A DNA stretch of 64,000 bases from Mycobacterium noviomagense (lineage in GTDB: Bacteria > Actinomycetota > Actinomycetes > Mycobacteriales > Mycobacteriaceae): contig NZ_AP022583.1 of the NCBI RefSeq assembly GCF_010731635.1, forward strand, positions 3,100,001 through 3,164,000, written 5' to 3'. Positions 1 through 10,135 of the stretch are shown here, piece by piece. The notes beneath the pieces are model-generated. The model was not told where the DNA came from. It did no database searches and saw only the letters and a program-made list of their open reading frames with translations. The first letter of the stretch is position 1. Each line of letters begins with the position of its first letter. The position numbers were made by a program, and so were the translations under genes.

Positions 1-1
1 G

Positions 2-409
2 GAAACCGTGATGGTGACATTCGTGATGATTCCGGCGGGTGTCTTGCTGTATCGCGACGACACCGGCCGCACAGTTGCCGAAAAGCTCGCTCAACGGGTT
101 CGCGTCTTCGCCGGCCACCCGACGCTGGGCATGTTCGTGGTGATGTTCGTGATCATCAACATCGCCTACTTCGGCTACGGCACCGGGTTCGCCATCATCA
201 AGTGGACCCGAACCGCCACCTCGGTCGCCTGCCCGTGGCCCTATCCAGAAGCCAAAGTCTATGATCCCCAAGGGTTTTACGAGAAAGCAGGATCGCCCGG
301 CCCATACTCGGTGGGCATCTGGTCGACGTGGATGAGCGCACAGCCTCACGGGCGGCCGCAAGTAGAGCCGCCCGCAGGCGGCGGTCCGTGTGGGCCCGGC
401 CATGGGTGA
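2..409 (+). CDS. AveC-like membrane protein, C-terminal part (5' end outside window)
   Basis: The reading frame is open from the first bases, so this is the C-terminal part of a longer protein. What is visible contains two hydrophobic stretches (about VTFVMIPAGVLLY and MFVVMFVIINIAYFGYG) and a polar tail with a YPEAKVYDPQGFYEKAG segment. These resemble the actinobacterial spirocyclase AveC-like family of integral membrane proteins, whose mycobacterial members have no established reaction. The stop codon overlaps the start of the next gene by 8 bases, so it is the upstream member of an operon with the SDR, aldehyde dehydrogenase and P450 that follow. The family call is from memory of the family and is moderate. 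Confidence 0.6.
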   Translation, partial: ETVMVTFVMIPAGVLLYRDDTGRTVAEKLAQRVRVFAGHPTLGMFVVMFVIINIAYFGYGTGFAIIKWTRTATSVACPWPYPEAKVYDPQGFYEKAGSPGPYSVGIWSTWMSAQPHGRPQVEPPAGGGPCGPGHG

Positions 410-1289
410 GCCGCCTACGGTCGTCATCACTGGCGCGTCGCGAGGCCTCGGCTTCGCGTCCGCGGTCCAACTCTACAAGCAAGGCTGGCGGGTCGTCGCA
501 GCGATGCGCACCCCCGACGCCGGGCTCGAAAAACTACGGGCGGCAACGGGCGCACCCGCCGGTGATCCACGTTTGGTCGGCGTGCAGCTCGACCTCACCG
601 ACTCCGCATCGATCACAGCCGCGGCCAAAACGATGGAGGAGACCGTCGGGGCGCCTCATGTGCTGGTGCACAATGCCGGGATATCGGCGGCGGGAATGCT
701 TGAGGAAACACCGATGGACCTGTGGGAGCGGATGTTTGCCACCCACGTTTTCGGACCGGTGATGCTGACCAAGGCATTGCTGCCCTCGATGCGGGCCGCC
801 GGCCGCGGCCGGATCGTGGTGATCTCCAGCCAGGGCGGTGTCCGCGGCATGCCCTCGATCGCCGCCTACTCCGCCGCAAAGGGCGCCTTGGAGAGGTGGG
901 CCGAATCGCTGGCCGGCGAAATCGCACCGTTCGGGTTAGGCGTCACCGTCGTGGTGGCCGGCACGTTCGACACCGACATCATCACCGACGCTGGCACTTC
1001 TGACCATCGCGATTTCGAGGGCCCGTACGGCGCGCACCATCCCAAGATCGATCGGCGCGGTCGGCTAGCAATGCGTGTCCTTGCCAACCCACCGGAACGC
1101 TTCGCGCGACGGCTCGCCAAGGTTCTCGACGAGCGCGCCCCGTTCGCGCGGCACGCGATAGGCATCGATGCGCGTATGTTGCTGATCGCCACCCGCGTGC
1201 TGCCGGGCAGGCTACTTTTTCATGTGACCCGTCTGGCGATGGGTCTCCCACGCCCCGGTGCCCTGCGCAACGCCGGAGAAAGAGAGTGA
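402..1289 (+). CDS. short-chain dehydrogenase/reductase (SDR)
   Basis: A 295-residue classical SDR. The N-terminus holds the Rossmann dinucleotide motif TGASRGLG, followed by NAGIS and the catalytic pattern ISSQGG...YSAAK, so the Ser-Tyr-Lys set is complete and NAD(P)-dependent alcohol/ketone oxidoreduction is expected; the substrate is unknown. I chose the ATG at 402, which gives MGEPPTVVITGAS, rather than a GTG at 390, because the Rossmann strand then starts about nine residues in. It overlaps the AveC-like stop and its own stop overlaps the GTG of the aldehyde dehydrogenase. The arrangement implies translational coupling and a shared oxidative pathway. Confidence 0.88.
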   Translation: MGEPPTVVITGASRGLGFASAVQLYKQGWRVVAAMRTPDAGLEKLRAATGAPAGDPRLVGVQLDLTDSASITAAAKTMEETVGAPHVLVHNAGISAAGMLEETPMDLWERMFATHVFGPVMLTKALLPSMRAAGRGRIVVISSQGGVRGMPSIAAYSAAKGALERWAESLAGEIAPFGLGVTVVVAGTFDTDIITDAGTSDHRDFEGPYGAHHPKIDRRGRLAMRVLANPPERFARRLAKVLDERAPFARHAIGIDARMLLIATRVLPGRLLFHVTRLAMGLPRPGALRNAGERE

Positions 1290-2779
1290 GCATCATGGCT
1301 GACACAACGAAAGTCCGCTTCGAGTCGCGAATGCTTATCGACGGCAAGCTCGTCGACGGCGAGGCCGGCACGTTCACCAACATCAACCCGGCCACCGAGG
1401 AGGTGCTCGGCGAAGTCGCCGACGCGTCGAAGGCGGACATGCACCGCGCAATCGACGCGGCGCGGCGGGCGTTTGACGAAACCGACTGGTCGACCAGCCC
1501 CGGTTTTCGCAAGGCCTGCCTCGAGCAGTTCCAGGAAGCGCTCGAGGCCGAAAAGGAAGCGTTGCGCGAAGAGCTCATCCTCGAGGTCGGCTGCCCGCGC
1601 GCGATCACCTACGGGCCACAGCTCGACGCCCCACTGGCCGATGCGCTGCGGTACCCGATCAAGCTGATCGACGAATACCCTTGGGAGACCGATCTTGGCG
1701 ACGCGCTCGTGGCTGTGACCGGTCAGATGACCACCCGTAAGGTGTGGCGCGAACCAGTGGGGGTGGTAGGCGCGATCACGCCGTGGAACTTCCCGTTCGA
1801 AGTCACCATCCACAAGCTCGCCCAAGCGCTGGCCACCGGCAACACCGTCGTGCTGAAACCGGCCCCCGACACCCCGTTCAACGCGACCCGGCTCGGGCGC
1901 CTGATCGCCGAATCCACCGACATCCCCGCCGGTGTGGTCAACGTCGTCACCGCGTCGGATCACCTGGTAGGGGAGGAACTCACGCTGTCACCCAAGGTCG
2001 ACCTGATCTCGTTCACCGGTTCCACCGTGGTCGGGCAGCGCATCATGGAGAAAGGCGCAGCGACGATGAAGCGCCTGTTCCTCGAACTCGGCGGCAAGTC
2101 GGCCACCATTGTGTTGGAGGACGCCGATTTCGCGATGGCATGTGCGATCGGCATCGCGCCGTGCATGCACGCCGGACAGGGCTGCGCGAACCCGACCCGG
2201 TTGTTGCTGCCACGGTCTCGGTATGACGAAGGCGTAGCCAACCTCAAGGCGATGTACGAGAACGTCTCCCCGGGAGACCCGCAGGATCCTGGAACCCTCT
2301 GCGGTCCAGTAATTTCGGACAAGCAGCGCAAGCGCGTGCTCGGCTACATCCAGAAAGGCATCGACGAGGGCGCCACCTGCCTCGTCGGCGGCACCGAGCC
2401 ACCGGCCGGATTCGACAAGGGATTCTGGGTGCAGCCAACGCTTTTCGTCGACGTCGATAACAAGATGACCATCGCACAGGAAGAGATATTCGGGCCGGTG
2501 CTCTCCGTCATTCCATTCGACGACGAAGAGGACGCGATCCGCATCGCCAACGACAGCATGTACGGCCTTGCCGGCAACGTGATGTCGGGTTCGGTCGAGC
2601 ACTCGTTGGCGGTGGCTCGCCGGATACGGGCCGGGTTCATCGGCGCGCAAGGCGCCGCACCCTACGGCGCCGATACACCGTTCGGCGGCTACAAGTACAG
2701 CGGCATCGGCCGCCAGAACGGCGTGGCCGGGTTCGACCAATACACGGAGATCAAATCGGTGGGCTACCCCGCCGGCTGA
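1286..2779 (+). CDS. aldehyde dehydrogenase family protein
   Basis: A 497-residue NAD(P)-dependent aldehyde dehydrogenase of full length. Visible landmarks are ITPWNFPF (cofactor site), LKPAPDTP, the FTGSTVVG loop, the catalytic glutamate in LELGGKSA and the nucleophilic cysteine in GQGCANPTR, then EEIFGPVLSV and PFGGYKYSGIGRQNG near the C-terminus. The GTG start overlaps the SDR stop and has a strong GGAGAAAGAG ribosome site about six bases upstream; an ATG nine bases later is the alternative. It would oxidise an aldehyde to an acid, presumably one made by the neighbouring SDR or P450. The physiological substrate cannot be read from the sequence. Confidence 0.93.
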   Translation: MSIMADTTKVRFESRMLIDGKLVDGEAGTFTNINPATEEVLGEVADASKADMHRAIDAARRAFDETDWSTSPGFRKACLEQFQEALEAEKEALREELILEVGCPRAITYGPQLDAPLADALRYPIKLIDEYPWETDLGDALVAVTGQMTTRKVWREPVGVVGAITPWNFPFEVTIHKLAQALATGNTVVLKPAPDTPFNATRLGRLIAESTDIPAGVVNVVTASDHLVGEELTLSPKVDLISFTGSTVVGQRIMEKGAATMKRLFLELGGKSATIVLEDADFAMACAIGIAPCMHAGQGCANPTRLLLPRSRYDEGVANLKAMYENVSPGDPQDPGTLCGPVISDKQRKRVLGYIQKGIDEGATCLVGGTEPPAGFDKGFWVQPTLFVDVDNKMTIAQEEIFGPVLSVIPFDDEEDAIRIANDSMYGLAGNVMSGSVEHSLAVARRIRAGFIGAQGAAPYGADTPFGGYKYSGIGRQNGVAGFDQYTEIKSVGYPAG

Positions 2780-2792
2780 AGGAGACAGCAGA

Positions 2793-4004
2793 GTGGACCT
2801 GTTTGACGATCTCGAGGACTTTGGGAAGTTCGATGACGTGGTGTCCGGCGATGTCCGGGACCCATACACCGGGCTGGCCCTGATGCGGCGCGAACAACCC
2901 GTGCAACGCCTGGACACCTCGACGATGCCGCACGAAGAGTCCAAGCCCGTCTTCATGGTGTACCGCCACGAAGAGGTCCAGCAGATGCTGCGGGACAACG
3001 AGACGTTCTCCTCCGCGATCATCATCGACGCGTTCGGTGATGCGCTGGGTAAACATGTCATGCTCGGAATGGACGAGCCCGAGCACGGTCGCCACAGAGC
3101 TCTTGTCTCCAAAGCTTTTTCGCAGAAGGCATTGGCGCGCTGGGAGCACGAACTCGTCGGACAGGTGGCCAACCAGCTGATCGACCGGTTCGCCGATCGC
3201 GGACATGCCGATCTGAGAAGCGAATTCACCTTCCCGTACCCCACTCAAATCATTGCCGGCCTCCTGGGTTTGCCGCGCGAGGATTATCCGCAGTTTCAGC
3301 GCTGGTCCGTGGCGTTGCTCAGCATCCTGTTCGAGCGCGAGCGGGGCCTCGCTGCGTCAGAGGCATTGCGGGAGTACTTCATTCCGATCCTTGCCGATCG
3401 CAGACAGGAGCCCCGTGACGACCTGATCAGCGGCTTGGCCCAAGCCGAGATCGACGGCGAGAGGCTGTCAGACGAGGAGATCTTCTCGTTTCTGCGGCTG
3501 CTGCTGCCGGCTGGTGTCGAGACCACGTATCGCTCGCTGGGCAACCTGCTGCTTGCGCTGCTGTCCAATACAGATCAGCTCGATGCCGTCCGCTCGGATC
3601 GGTCGTTGATTCCGCAGGCGATCGAGGAGGCGATCCGTTGGGAGCCGCCACTGCTCACCATTACCCGTGTCGCGACGCGCGACACCGAGCTGGCAGGTGT
3701 GTCGATCCCCGCCGGCTCGGCGGTCATGCCCGTGCTCGGCGCGGCTAACCGGCAGGAGGACCGGTATCCCGACCCGGATCGCTTCGATATCTTCCGTCAG
3801 CCGCGGGCGCACATCGGCTTCGGCCACGGAGTCCACGTCTGTCTGGGGATGCACCTGGCGCGGCTGGAAATGCGCGTTGCGCTGAACCTGTTGTTCGATC
3901 GGTTGCCGAACCTGCGCCTCGACCCCGACGGCGACGATCCACATATCCGGGGCCAGGTGTTCCGGTCGCCGACGTCTATTCCCGTACTGTTCGACGTCGG
4001 CTAG
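2793..4004 (+). CDS. cytochrome P450
   Basis: A 403-residue soluble bacterial P450. The I-helix motif appears as LPAGVETTYR, the ExxR motif as EEAIRWEPP, and the haem-thiolate loop as FGHGVHVCLGMHLARLEM with the axial cysteine. The start is a GTG 13 bases after the aldehyde dehydrogenase stop, preceded by AAGGAGA. It is the last gene of the AveC-like / SDR / ALDH / P450 operon; hydroxylation followed by SDR and ALDH oxidation of an alkyl or terpenoid substrate is a plausible inference. Ferredoxin is not encoded beside it. Its stop overlaps by three bases the stop of the convergent enoyl-CoA hydratase-like gene. Confidence 0.95.
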   Translation: MDLFDDLEDFGKFDDVVSGDVRDPYTGLALMRREQPVQRLDTSTMPHEESKPVFMVYRHEEVQQMLRDNETFSSAIIIDAFGDALGKHVMLGMDEPEHGRHRALVSKAFSQKALARWEHELVGQVANQLIDRFADRGHADLRSEFTFPYPTQIIAGLLGLPREDYPQFQRWSVALLSILFERERGLAASEALREYFIPILADRRQEPRDDLISGLAQAEIDGERLSDEEIFSFLRLLLPAGVETTYRSLGNLLLALLSNTDQLDAVRSDRSLIPQAIEEAIRWEPPLLTITRVATRDTELAGVSIPAGSAVMPVLGAANRQEDRYPDPDRFDIFRQPRAHIGFGHGVHVCLGMHLARLEMRVALNLLFDRLPNLRLDPDGDDPHIRGQVFRSPTSIPVLFDVG

Positions 4005-4783
4005 CGCCCAATCTGGCGGCGGTTGCGCTCGCTGATCTCGGCGTAACGCGCAGCCAGCTCCGCGGTGTTCGTCTGCTGCGTGCCGGCGATAGCCTGTTCG
4101 GCCGCAAGCGCCGGGCCGGTGACAGCGGCCGAGCCGGTCGCGTAGATTTCCTTGAGCGCGGCCATGGTTGGCCCCGGCACCTCCGCAACCTGGGCAGCGA
4201 GTTCAACGGCGCGGGCGCGCAGCAGGTCGTGCGGCACCACTTCGGTCACCAGACCGATCCGCTCGGCTCGGGCCGCGTTGATCACCTCGCCGGTCATCGA
4301 GAGCCGTCGCGCCATCGCCGCGCCGACAAGCTGCGGCAGCCGGGCCGTCATCCCGCCGCCGGGCAGGATGCCGACACGCACATGGGTATCGGCGAACACC
4401 GCGCGTTCTGATGCGATCAAAAAGTCGCAGCCCAAGGCCATTTCGAGTCCTCCGGTGAAAACCGGGCCGTTGATTGCCCCGATCACCGGGGTCGCCATCT
4501 CGGCCACCTTGGTGATGCAGTTGTGCGTCTGGTAGCGCTCGAAGTACGACATGCCTTCGCGCTGGGCCTCCTTCAAGTCCACCCCGGCGCAAAAGGCGGG
4601 GTCGACGCCGGTGAGCACCACCGCGCGAATCAACGGCTCGGCGTCAGCCTCGCACAACGCCGCATCGAGCGCTTCGATCAGCCCGACATTCAACGCATTT
4701 CGCGCTTCCGGGCGGTTCATGGCCAGCAGGCGGACCGCGCCGTCGTCCTCGACGAGAACCCACTGCCGGGTCGGCATTGTCAT
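4001..4783 (-). CDS. enoyl-CoA hydratase/isomerase family protein
   Basis: A 260-residue crotonase-fold protein. The oxyanion-hole segments are FCAGVDLKEA and NGPVFTGGLEMALGCDFLIA. The first catalytic glutamate of canonical hydratases aligns with the E of GGLEMALGCD. The second position, in FADTHVRVGILPGGG, aligns with a His rather than the usual Glu, so classical hydration is doubtful and another crotonase reaction is possible. I start it at the ATG at 4783, giving MTMPTRQW; the frame is open further upstream but that part is nuoN in another frame. The ATG overlaps the nuoN TGA (ATGA), so it is translated as the last gene of the nuo transcript, an unexpected partner for complex I. Confidence 0.87.
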   Translation of the reverse strand: MTMPTRQWVLVEDDGAVRLLAMNRPEARNALNVGLIEALDAALCEADAEPLIRAVVLTGVDPAFCAGVDLKEAQREGMSYFERYQTHNCITKVAEMATPVIGAINGPVFTGGLEMALGCDFLIASERAVFADTHVRVGILPGGGMTARLPQLVGAAMARRLSMTGEVINAARAERIGLVTEVVPHDLLRARAVELAAQVAEVPGPTMAALKEIYATGSAAVTGPALAAEQAIAGTQQTNTAELAARYAEISERNRRQIGR

Positions 4784-6369
4784 CCCACGAACTGCGCGAA
4801 CCGCTCGACCAAATCCAGCAGCGGCTGCGGGAAGATGCCCAACAGCACGGTCACCGCGGCGCACACCGCGATCGCTGCCTTGGTCCATATCCCGGGGATC
4901 ACCACGTGCGGGGCTTCGGCGGGCGGATCGGTGAAGAACATCAGCACGATCACCCGCACATAGAAGTACGCCGCGACACCGCTGGCGATCACACCGATGA
5001 TCACCAACGGCACCGCACCGCCTTGGGCGGCGGCTTTGAACACCGCGAACTTACTGACGAAGCCGCTGGTCAGTGGGATACCGGCGAATGCCAACAGAAA
5101 CATCGAAAACAGCAGGCCGGCAATGGGGGAGCGGCGTCCGAGCCCGCCCCAGCGGGTCATGTCGGCGTCTTCGTCGCCGTCGTCGCCCCGGACCAATCCC
5201 ACGACGGCGAACGCGCCCACCGTGCTGAAGCTGTACGCCACCAAGTAGAAGAGCGTCCCTGAGACACCAGATGGGACAGCGGCGATCACGCCGGTGAGGA
5301 TGAATCCGACGTGCGCGACGGAGGAATACGCGAGCAGTCGCTTGACGTCGTTTTGGTTCACCGCGGTGATTGTGCCGACCGCCATCGTGAGGATCGAGAT
5401 GCCCCACAGCACCGGCCGCCACTGGTCATGTAGCGGCGGCAGTGCGACATACACCACCCGCATCAGCGCGCCGAACGCGGCGACTTTGGTGGCTGCGGCC
5501 ATGAATCCGGTGATCGGGGTCGGCGCGCCTTGGTAGACATCGGGAATCCACGAGTGAAACGGCACCGCGCCGACCTTGAACAGCAGGCCGACCGCCAGCA
5601 GCCCGACGCCGATCAACGCCATTGAGTTGTCGTGATGCTGGGCCAGCCCATCGCGGATACCCGCCAGGGTCAGCGTGCCGGTCGCACCGTAGAGCAGCGC
5701 CACACCGTAGAGGAAGAACGCCGACGAGAAGGCGCCGAGCAGAAAGTATTTGACCGACGCCTCCTGGGAGAGCAGGCGGCGATGCCGGGCCAGCCCGCAC
5801 AGCAGATACAGCGGCAGCGAGAGCACCTCCAGCGCGACGAACATGGTCAACAGGTCGTTGGCGGCCGGGAACACCAGCATGCCGCCGACGGCCAGCATCG
5901 TCAGCGGAAATACCTCGGTCTGGGCGAACCCGGCCCGAATTGCTTGGCGCTCAGCCACGCTGTCGGGTACTGCGGATGCCTGCGGAGAGAAGAAATTCAA
6001 TCCGGCACGCTGCGCAACCGTGGCCGCGCCCGGGCCGACGGGAGCGTTCGTGACGGCACTGCGCTCAGCGATGAACAGGATGGCCAATATCGCGACCAGC
6101 AGCACCGTGCCCTGCAGAACCAACGTCGGGCCGTCGATCGCCACTGCCCGCATCACCGCAGTCTCACCCGAAGCGGGAATCCTCCTGCCCACCATGACGT
6201 CCGCGACGAATGCGGCAACCAGACCGGCGAGCGCCAGCGTCACCTGGCTGGCATATCGGAAGCGTCGGGGCAGGAACGCCTCGACCAGGACACCGACCAC
6301 CGCTGCACCGAAGACGATCAGCATCGGGGACAGTGCGAAGTACTCGACACTGGGCGTGGGCATACTCAT
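4780..6369 (-). CDS. nuoN: NADH-quinone oxidoreductase subunit N
   Basis: A 529-residue polytopic inner-membrane protein, one of the three antiporter-like proton-pumping subunits of complex I. Many hydrophobic helices are visible, with the family-typical stretches PLYLLCGLARHRR, VGAVPFHSWIPDVYQGAP and LLAYSSVAHVGFILTG. Length agrees with mycobacterial NuoN. The ATG overlaps the nuoM stop as ATGA; the second methionine two codons later is a possible alternative. It closes the canonical nuo order, but a crotonase-family gene is coupled directly behind it. Confidence 0.97.
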   Translation of the reverse strand: MSMPTPSVEYFALSPMLIVFGAAVVGVLVEAFLPRRFRYASQVTLALAGLVAAFVADVMVGRRIPASGETAVMRAVAIDGPTLVLQGTVLLVAILAILFIAERSAVTNAPVGPGAATVAQRAGLNFFSPQASAVPDSVAERQAIRAGFAQTEVFPLTMLAVGGMLVFPAANDLLTMFVALEVLSLPLYLLCGLARHRRLLSQEASVKYFLLGAFSSAFFLYGVALLYGATGTLTLAGIRDGLAQHHDNSMALIGVGLLAVGLLFKVGAVPFHSWIPDVYQGAPTPITGFMAAATKVAAFGALMRVVYVALPPLHDQWRPVLWGISILTMAVGTITAVNQNDVKRLLAYSSVAHVGFILTGVIAAVPSGVSGTLFYLVAYSFSTVGAFAVVGLVRGDDGDEDADMTRWGGLGRRSPIAGLLFSMFLLAFAGIPLTSGFVSKFAVFKAAAQGGAVPLVIIGVIASGVAAYFYVRVIVLMFFTDPPAEAPHVVIPGIWTKAAIAVCAAVTVLLGIFPQPLLDLVERFAQFVG

Positions 6370-7946
6370 CGGTGCGGTCCTTCAGCTGTTCTGTGATCGT
6401 GCACCGCCGTGACCGGAACCTTTGGGGCGGGATCGTGCTGGCCGATGGTGGCCATGGTGTGGCCGACCGCGGGGTTGATGATGTCCAGCACCGGTTTCGG
6501 ATAGATTCCCAGAATAAGCAGCAGCGCGATCAGCGGTGCGACGACGACGACTTCACGCGGTACCAGGTCACGGATCCGTTCGTTCCCTTGCGCCACCGGC
6601 CCGTTCATCACCCGCTGGTAGAGCCACAACATGTAGACCGCCGAAAGCACCAGCGCGGTGGACCCGAATGCCGCCGCCAGCCAGTAGCGGTTGAAAGTTC
6701 CCAGCAGCACGAGGAATTCACTGATGAACGGCGCGAGCCCGGGCAGCGACAGCGTAGCCAGCGCCGAGACCAAGAACGTTCCCGCAAGCACCGGCGCCAC
6801 CTTCTGCACACCGCCGTAGTCGGCGATCGAGCGGGTGCCACCGCGTGCGATCAGGAATCCCGCGATCAGGAATACCGCAGCGGTGGACAGACCGTGGTTA
6901 ACCATGTACAGCGTCGACCCGCTTTGCCCCTGGGTGGTCATCACGAAAATGCCGAGGATGATGAACCCGAAGTGCGATATCGAGGTGTAGGCGATCAGCC
7001 GCATGATGTCGGTCTGCCCGATCGCCACGATCGCGCCGTAGACCACGCCGATCACCGATAGCACCACGATCAGCGGACGAAAATAGGTTGAGGCGTCAGG
7101 AAACAGCTGCAGGCAATAGCGCAACATGCCGAACGTGCCGACCTTGTCCATCACCGCCATCATCAACACGGCGGTGGCCGGAGGCGCCTCCACTGCGGCG
7201 TCGGGTAACCAGCGGTGGAACGGCCACAGCGGGGCTTTGACAGCGAACGCGAACATGAACCCGAGGAATAGCGCCTTGAGCACCGCAGGATCGACACCCA
7301 GGCGGCCTGAGGACACCGCGGCGACGATCGTGCGGAAGTCGAAGGTGCCGCCGATGTGTTGCGCTGTCACCACGTACAACCCGATCACCGCGGCCAGCAT
7401 GATCAGGCCGCCGAACAGGTTGTACAGCAGGAACTTCACCGCGGCCCTCGAGCGCCCGGCGCCGTGACCGAACCCACCGATGAGGAAGTACATCGGGATC
7501 AGCATGGCCTCGAAGAACACGTAGAACAGCAGCACGTCCAGCGAGATCAGCGAAATCAGCACCATCGACTCGACGGTCAGCGTCAACGCGACGTAGGCGT
7601 GCACACCGCGGGAGCGTTCACTGCCCTCATGCCAGCCCGCGAGCATCAGCAGGGGCACCAGCACCGCGGTGAGCAGCACCAGCACCACCGCGATGCCGTC
7701 GACCCCGAGGGTGTAGCCGGCGCCGAAAGCCGGTATCCAGGGGTGTTTTTCCACGAACTGGTACTGCTGGCCGCCGGGTCGGAAGCCGACGGTGATGATA
7801 ACCGCCAGCGCCAGCACCGCCACGGCGACAGTCAGCCCGAGCCATTTTGCGAATTGCCGCCACGCCGGCGGCACGATGATCGCCAACCCAGCGCCGACCA
7901 GCGGCACCAGCCACAGCACGCTCAGCCAGGGGAAGCTGCTGTTCAC
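6366..7946 (-). CDS. nuoM: NADH-quinone oxidoreductase subunit M
   Basis: A 526-residue antiporter-like membrane subunit of complex I. The protein starts hydrophobic ([20 protein letters not shown]) and shows [34 protein letters not shown] with the conserved lysine, and [15 protein letters not shown] place the start at the GTG at 7946, which overlaps the nuoL TGA as GTGA; a longer open frame upstream only reads through nuoL in the wrong frame and has a basic, non-membrane composition. The charged tail after the last helix is short and His/Lys-containing. Confidence 0.96.
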   Translation of the reverse strand: MNSSFPWLSVLWLVPLVGAGLAIIVPPAWRQFAKWLGLTVAVAVLALAVIITVGFRPGGQQYQFVEKHPWIPAFGAGYTLGVDGIAVVLVLLTAVLVPLLMLAGWHEGSERSRGVHAYVALTLTVESMVLISLISLDVLLFYVFFEAMLIPMYFLIGGFGHGAGRSRAAVKFLLYNLFGGLIMLAAVIGLYVVTAQHIGGTFDFRTIVAAVSSGRLGVDPAVLKALFLGFMFAFAVKAPLWPFHRWLPDAAVEAPPATAVLMMAVMDKVGTFGMLRYCLQLFPDASTYFRPLIVVLSVIGVVYGAIVAIGQTDIMRLIAYTSISHFGFIILGIFVMTTQGQSGSTLYMVNHGLSTAAVFLIAGFLIARGGTRSIADYGGVQKVAPVLAGTFLVSALATLSLPGLAPFISEFLVLLGTFNRYWLAAAFGSTALVLSAVYMLWLYQRVMNGPVAQGNERIRDLVPREVVVVAPLIALLLILGIYPKPVLDIINPAVGHTMATIGQHDPAPKVPVTAVHDHRTAEGPHR

Positions 7947-9826
7947 CACAGCTGCACCGCCAGGATCGCCGCGGCAACCAGTGCCGCGCCCGCGAACATC
8001 GATAGCGCGTAGTTGCGGGCAAACCCAGTTTGCAAGCCCCGCAACCCATCCGAGATCCGGCTCACCAGCGCCGCCAACCCGAGAACCGAGCCATCCACAC
8101 CTCTGTTGTCGATTTCGACCAGCGCATCGGTCACGTGCCCGCCCGGGCGCATGAACACCTCCTCGTTGAAGGCGTCGCCGTAGAGGTCTCGGCGCGCGGC
8201 CATGGTCAGGGCCGACACCTTCTCGGGGGCCGCGGCCGGCACCGGACGCGTGCCGAATATCCGATAAGCCACCGCGGCGCCGACCACGACGACGATGAAC
8301 GTCACAAGGCTGGTCAGCCACACCGGGACGGGGTGGCCGGCTTCATGCGCTCCGACGATCGGCTCGAGCCAATTCCGCAGGCCGCCACCGAGGACCAGCA
8401 GGCCTCCGGAGAACACCGAGCCGACGGCGAGCAGGATCATCGGCCAGGTCATCACCGCCGGCGCTTCATGTGGATGCGCGTCCGGCTCCCAACGCTTTTC
8501 GCCGAAGAACGTCATCAGCATGACCCGGGTCATGTAGAAGGCGGTGATTCCGGCGCCCAGCATCGCGGCGCCGCCGAGAATCGGGCCACGGACCGGGCCG
8601 TCGGCCAGTGCCGCGTCGATGATGGCGTCCTTGGAGAAGAAGCCCGCAAACGGTGGCACCCCGATGATGGCCAGATACGCCAGCCCGAAGGTGGCGAAGG
8701 TGACCGGAAGGGCAGCGCGCAGTGCGCCGTAGCGGCGCATGTCCTGCTCGTCGTTCATGGCGTGAATGACAGCGCCTGATCCCAAGAACAAGCCGGCCTT
8801 GAAAAAGCCGTGGGTGAGTAGATGCAGGATCGCGAACGCGTAACCGGCCGGGCCCAGGCCGGCGGCCAGCACCATGTAGCCGATCTGACTGATCGTCGAC
8901 GCCGCCAGCGCCCGCTTGATGTCGTCCTTGGCGCAGCCGACGATCGCGCCGAACAACAACGTGACCGTCCCGACGATCACCACGGCCAGTTGAGCGTCGG
9001 GGGAGAGGTTGTACAGCGGATTGGACCGCACGATCAGATACACACCGGCGGTCACCATGGTGGCGGCGTGGATCAGCGCGGACACCGGGGTGGGGCCTTC
9101 CATCGCGTCAAACAACCAGGCCTGTAGCGGAACCTGTGCCGACTTGGCGCATGCGCCCAGCAGCATCAGCAGCCCGATCGCGGTTAGCACGCCTCGTCCG
9201 GCACCCGGCGCAGCGGAAAACACCCCGGTGAACGACAAGGTTCCGAAGTTGGCGAACATGGCGAACATGGCCAGCGAGAGCCCGATATCGCCGACTCGGT
9301 TCATCACGAATGCCTTTTTGGCTGCGGTGGCCGCCGACGGCCGCTGATACCAGAAGCCGATCAGCAGGTAGGACGCCAGGCCGACACCTTCCCAGCCGAC
9401 ATACAACCCAAGGTAGTTGTCGGCCACCACCAGCAGCAGCATCGCGGCCAGGAATAGGTTCAGGTAAGCGAAAAACCTTCTGCGGTCCGGGTCTTCGGCC
9501 ATGTAGCCGATCGAGTAGATGTGGATCAGCGACCCGACGCCACTGATCAGCAGCACGAAGCAGATCGACAGTTGGTCGATCTGCAGCCCGAAGTCAATGT
9601 GGAGCGCGCCGACGGGCACCCAGCTGAACAAGTTCTGGTGGATCGCACGATCGTCACCGGGCCGGCCGAACATGTCGGCGAGCAGCGCCACACCGACCCC
9701 GAACGCCGCGACGGCGGCGGCGCAGCCCAGCAGATGGCCAAAGGGGTCGGTTCGCCTGCCGCCAAGCAGCAAGATCGCGGCACCCGCCGCCGGAAGTGCC
9801 ACGAGCAGCCAGGTGAGATGTGTCAT
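7943..9826 (-). CDS. nuoL: NADH-quinone oxidoreductase subunit L
   Basis: A 627-residue subunit, the distal antiporter-like proton channel of complex I with the long lateral helix near its C-terminus. Recognisable stretches are [89 protein letters not shown] with the channel lysines, and [12 protein letters not shown]. The ATG lies nine bases after the nuoK stop, one of only two junctions in the operon with no overlap. Length agrees with mycobacterial NuoL. Confidence 0.97.
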   Translation of the reverse strand: MTHLTWLLVALPAAGAAILLLGGRRTDPFGHLLGCAAAVAAFGVGVALLADMFGRPGDDRAIHQNLFSWVPVGALHIDFGLQIDQLSICFVLLISGVGSLIHIYSIGYMAEDPDRRRFFAYLNLFLAAMLLLVVADNYLGLYVGWEGVGLASYLLIGFWYQRPSAATAAKKAFVMNRVGDIGLSLAMFAMFANFGTLSFTGVFSAAPGAGRGVLTAIGLLMLLGACAKSAQVPLQAWLFDAMEGPTPVSALIHAATMVTAGVYLIVRSNPLYNLSPDAQLAVVIVGTVTLLFGAIVGCAKDDIKRALAASTISQIGYMVLAAGLGPAGYAFAILHLLTHGFFKAGLFLGSGAVIHAMNDEQDMRRYGALRAALPVTFATFGLAYLAIIGVPPFAGFFSKDAIIDAALADGPVRGPILGGAAMLGAGITAFYMTRVMLMTFFGEKRWEPDAHPHEAPAVMTWPMILLAVGSVFSGGLLVLGGGLRNWLEPIVGAHEAGHPVPVWLTSLVTFIVVVVGAAVAYRIFGTRPVPAAAPEKVSALTMAARRDLYGDAFNEEVFMRPGGHVTDALVEIDNRGVDGSVLGLAALVSRISDGLRGLQTGFARNYALSMFAGAALVAAAILAVQLW

Positions 9827-9835
9827 CGCGTGGCC

Positions 9836-10135
9836 CTACCCCTTGAGCAGATTTGCGTCGTCGACCGAAGCGGACTTGCGGGTGCGGAAGATCGTCATGA
9901 TGATCGCCAAGCCGATGACGACTTCACAGGCAGCCACCACCATCGTGAAAAACGCGATCATCTGCCCGTCGAGGTGTCCGTGCATCCGGGCGAACGTGAC
10001 GAAAGCAAGGTTGACGGCGTTGAGCATCAACTCGACGCACATGAACATCACGATCGCGTTCCGCCGCAACAACACACCTGCGGCGCCGATGGTGAACAGC
10101 AGCGCCGACAAGTAGAGGTAGTTCAGTGGGTTCAT
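9836..10135 (-). CDS. nuoK: NADH-quinone oxidoreductase subunit K
   Basis: A 99-residue membrane subunit with three transmembrane helices, full family length. It carries the two buried glutamates required for proton translocation in the family, in [16 protein letters not shown] and [11 protein letters not shown]. The ATG overlaps the nuoJ stop as ATGA. It forms the membrane part next to NuoA, NuoH and NuoJ. Confidence 0.97.
   Translation of the reverse strand: MNPLNYLYLSALLFTIGAAGVLLRRNAIVMFMCVELMLNAVNLAFVTFARMHGHLDGQMIAFFTMVVAACEVVIGLAIIMTIFRTRKSASVDDANLLKG

Noticed and set aside
1988..3244. Minus-strand open frame of 418 codons opposite the ALDH/P450 genes
   Set aside because: Shadow frame with low-complexity composition; the plus-strand genes have all catalytic motifs.
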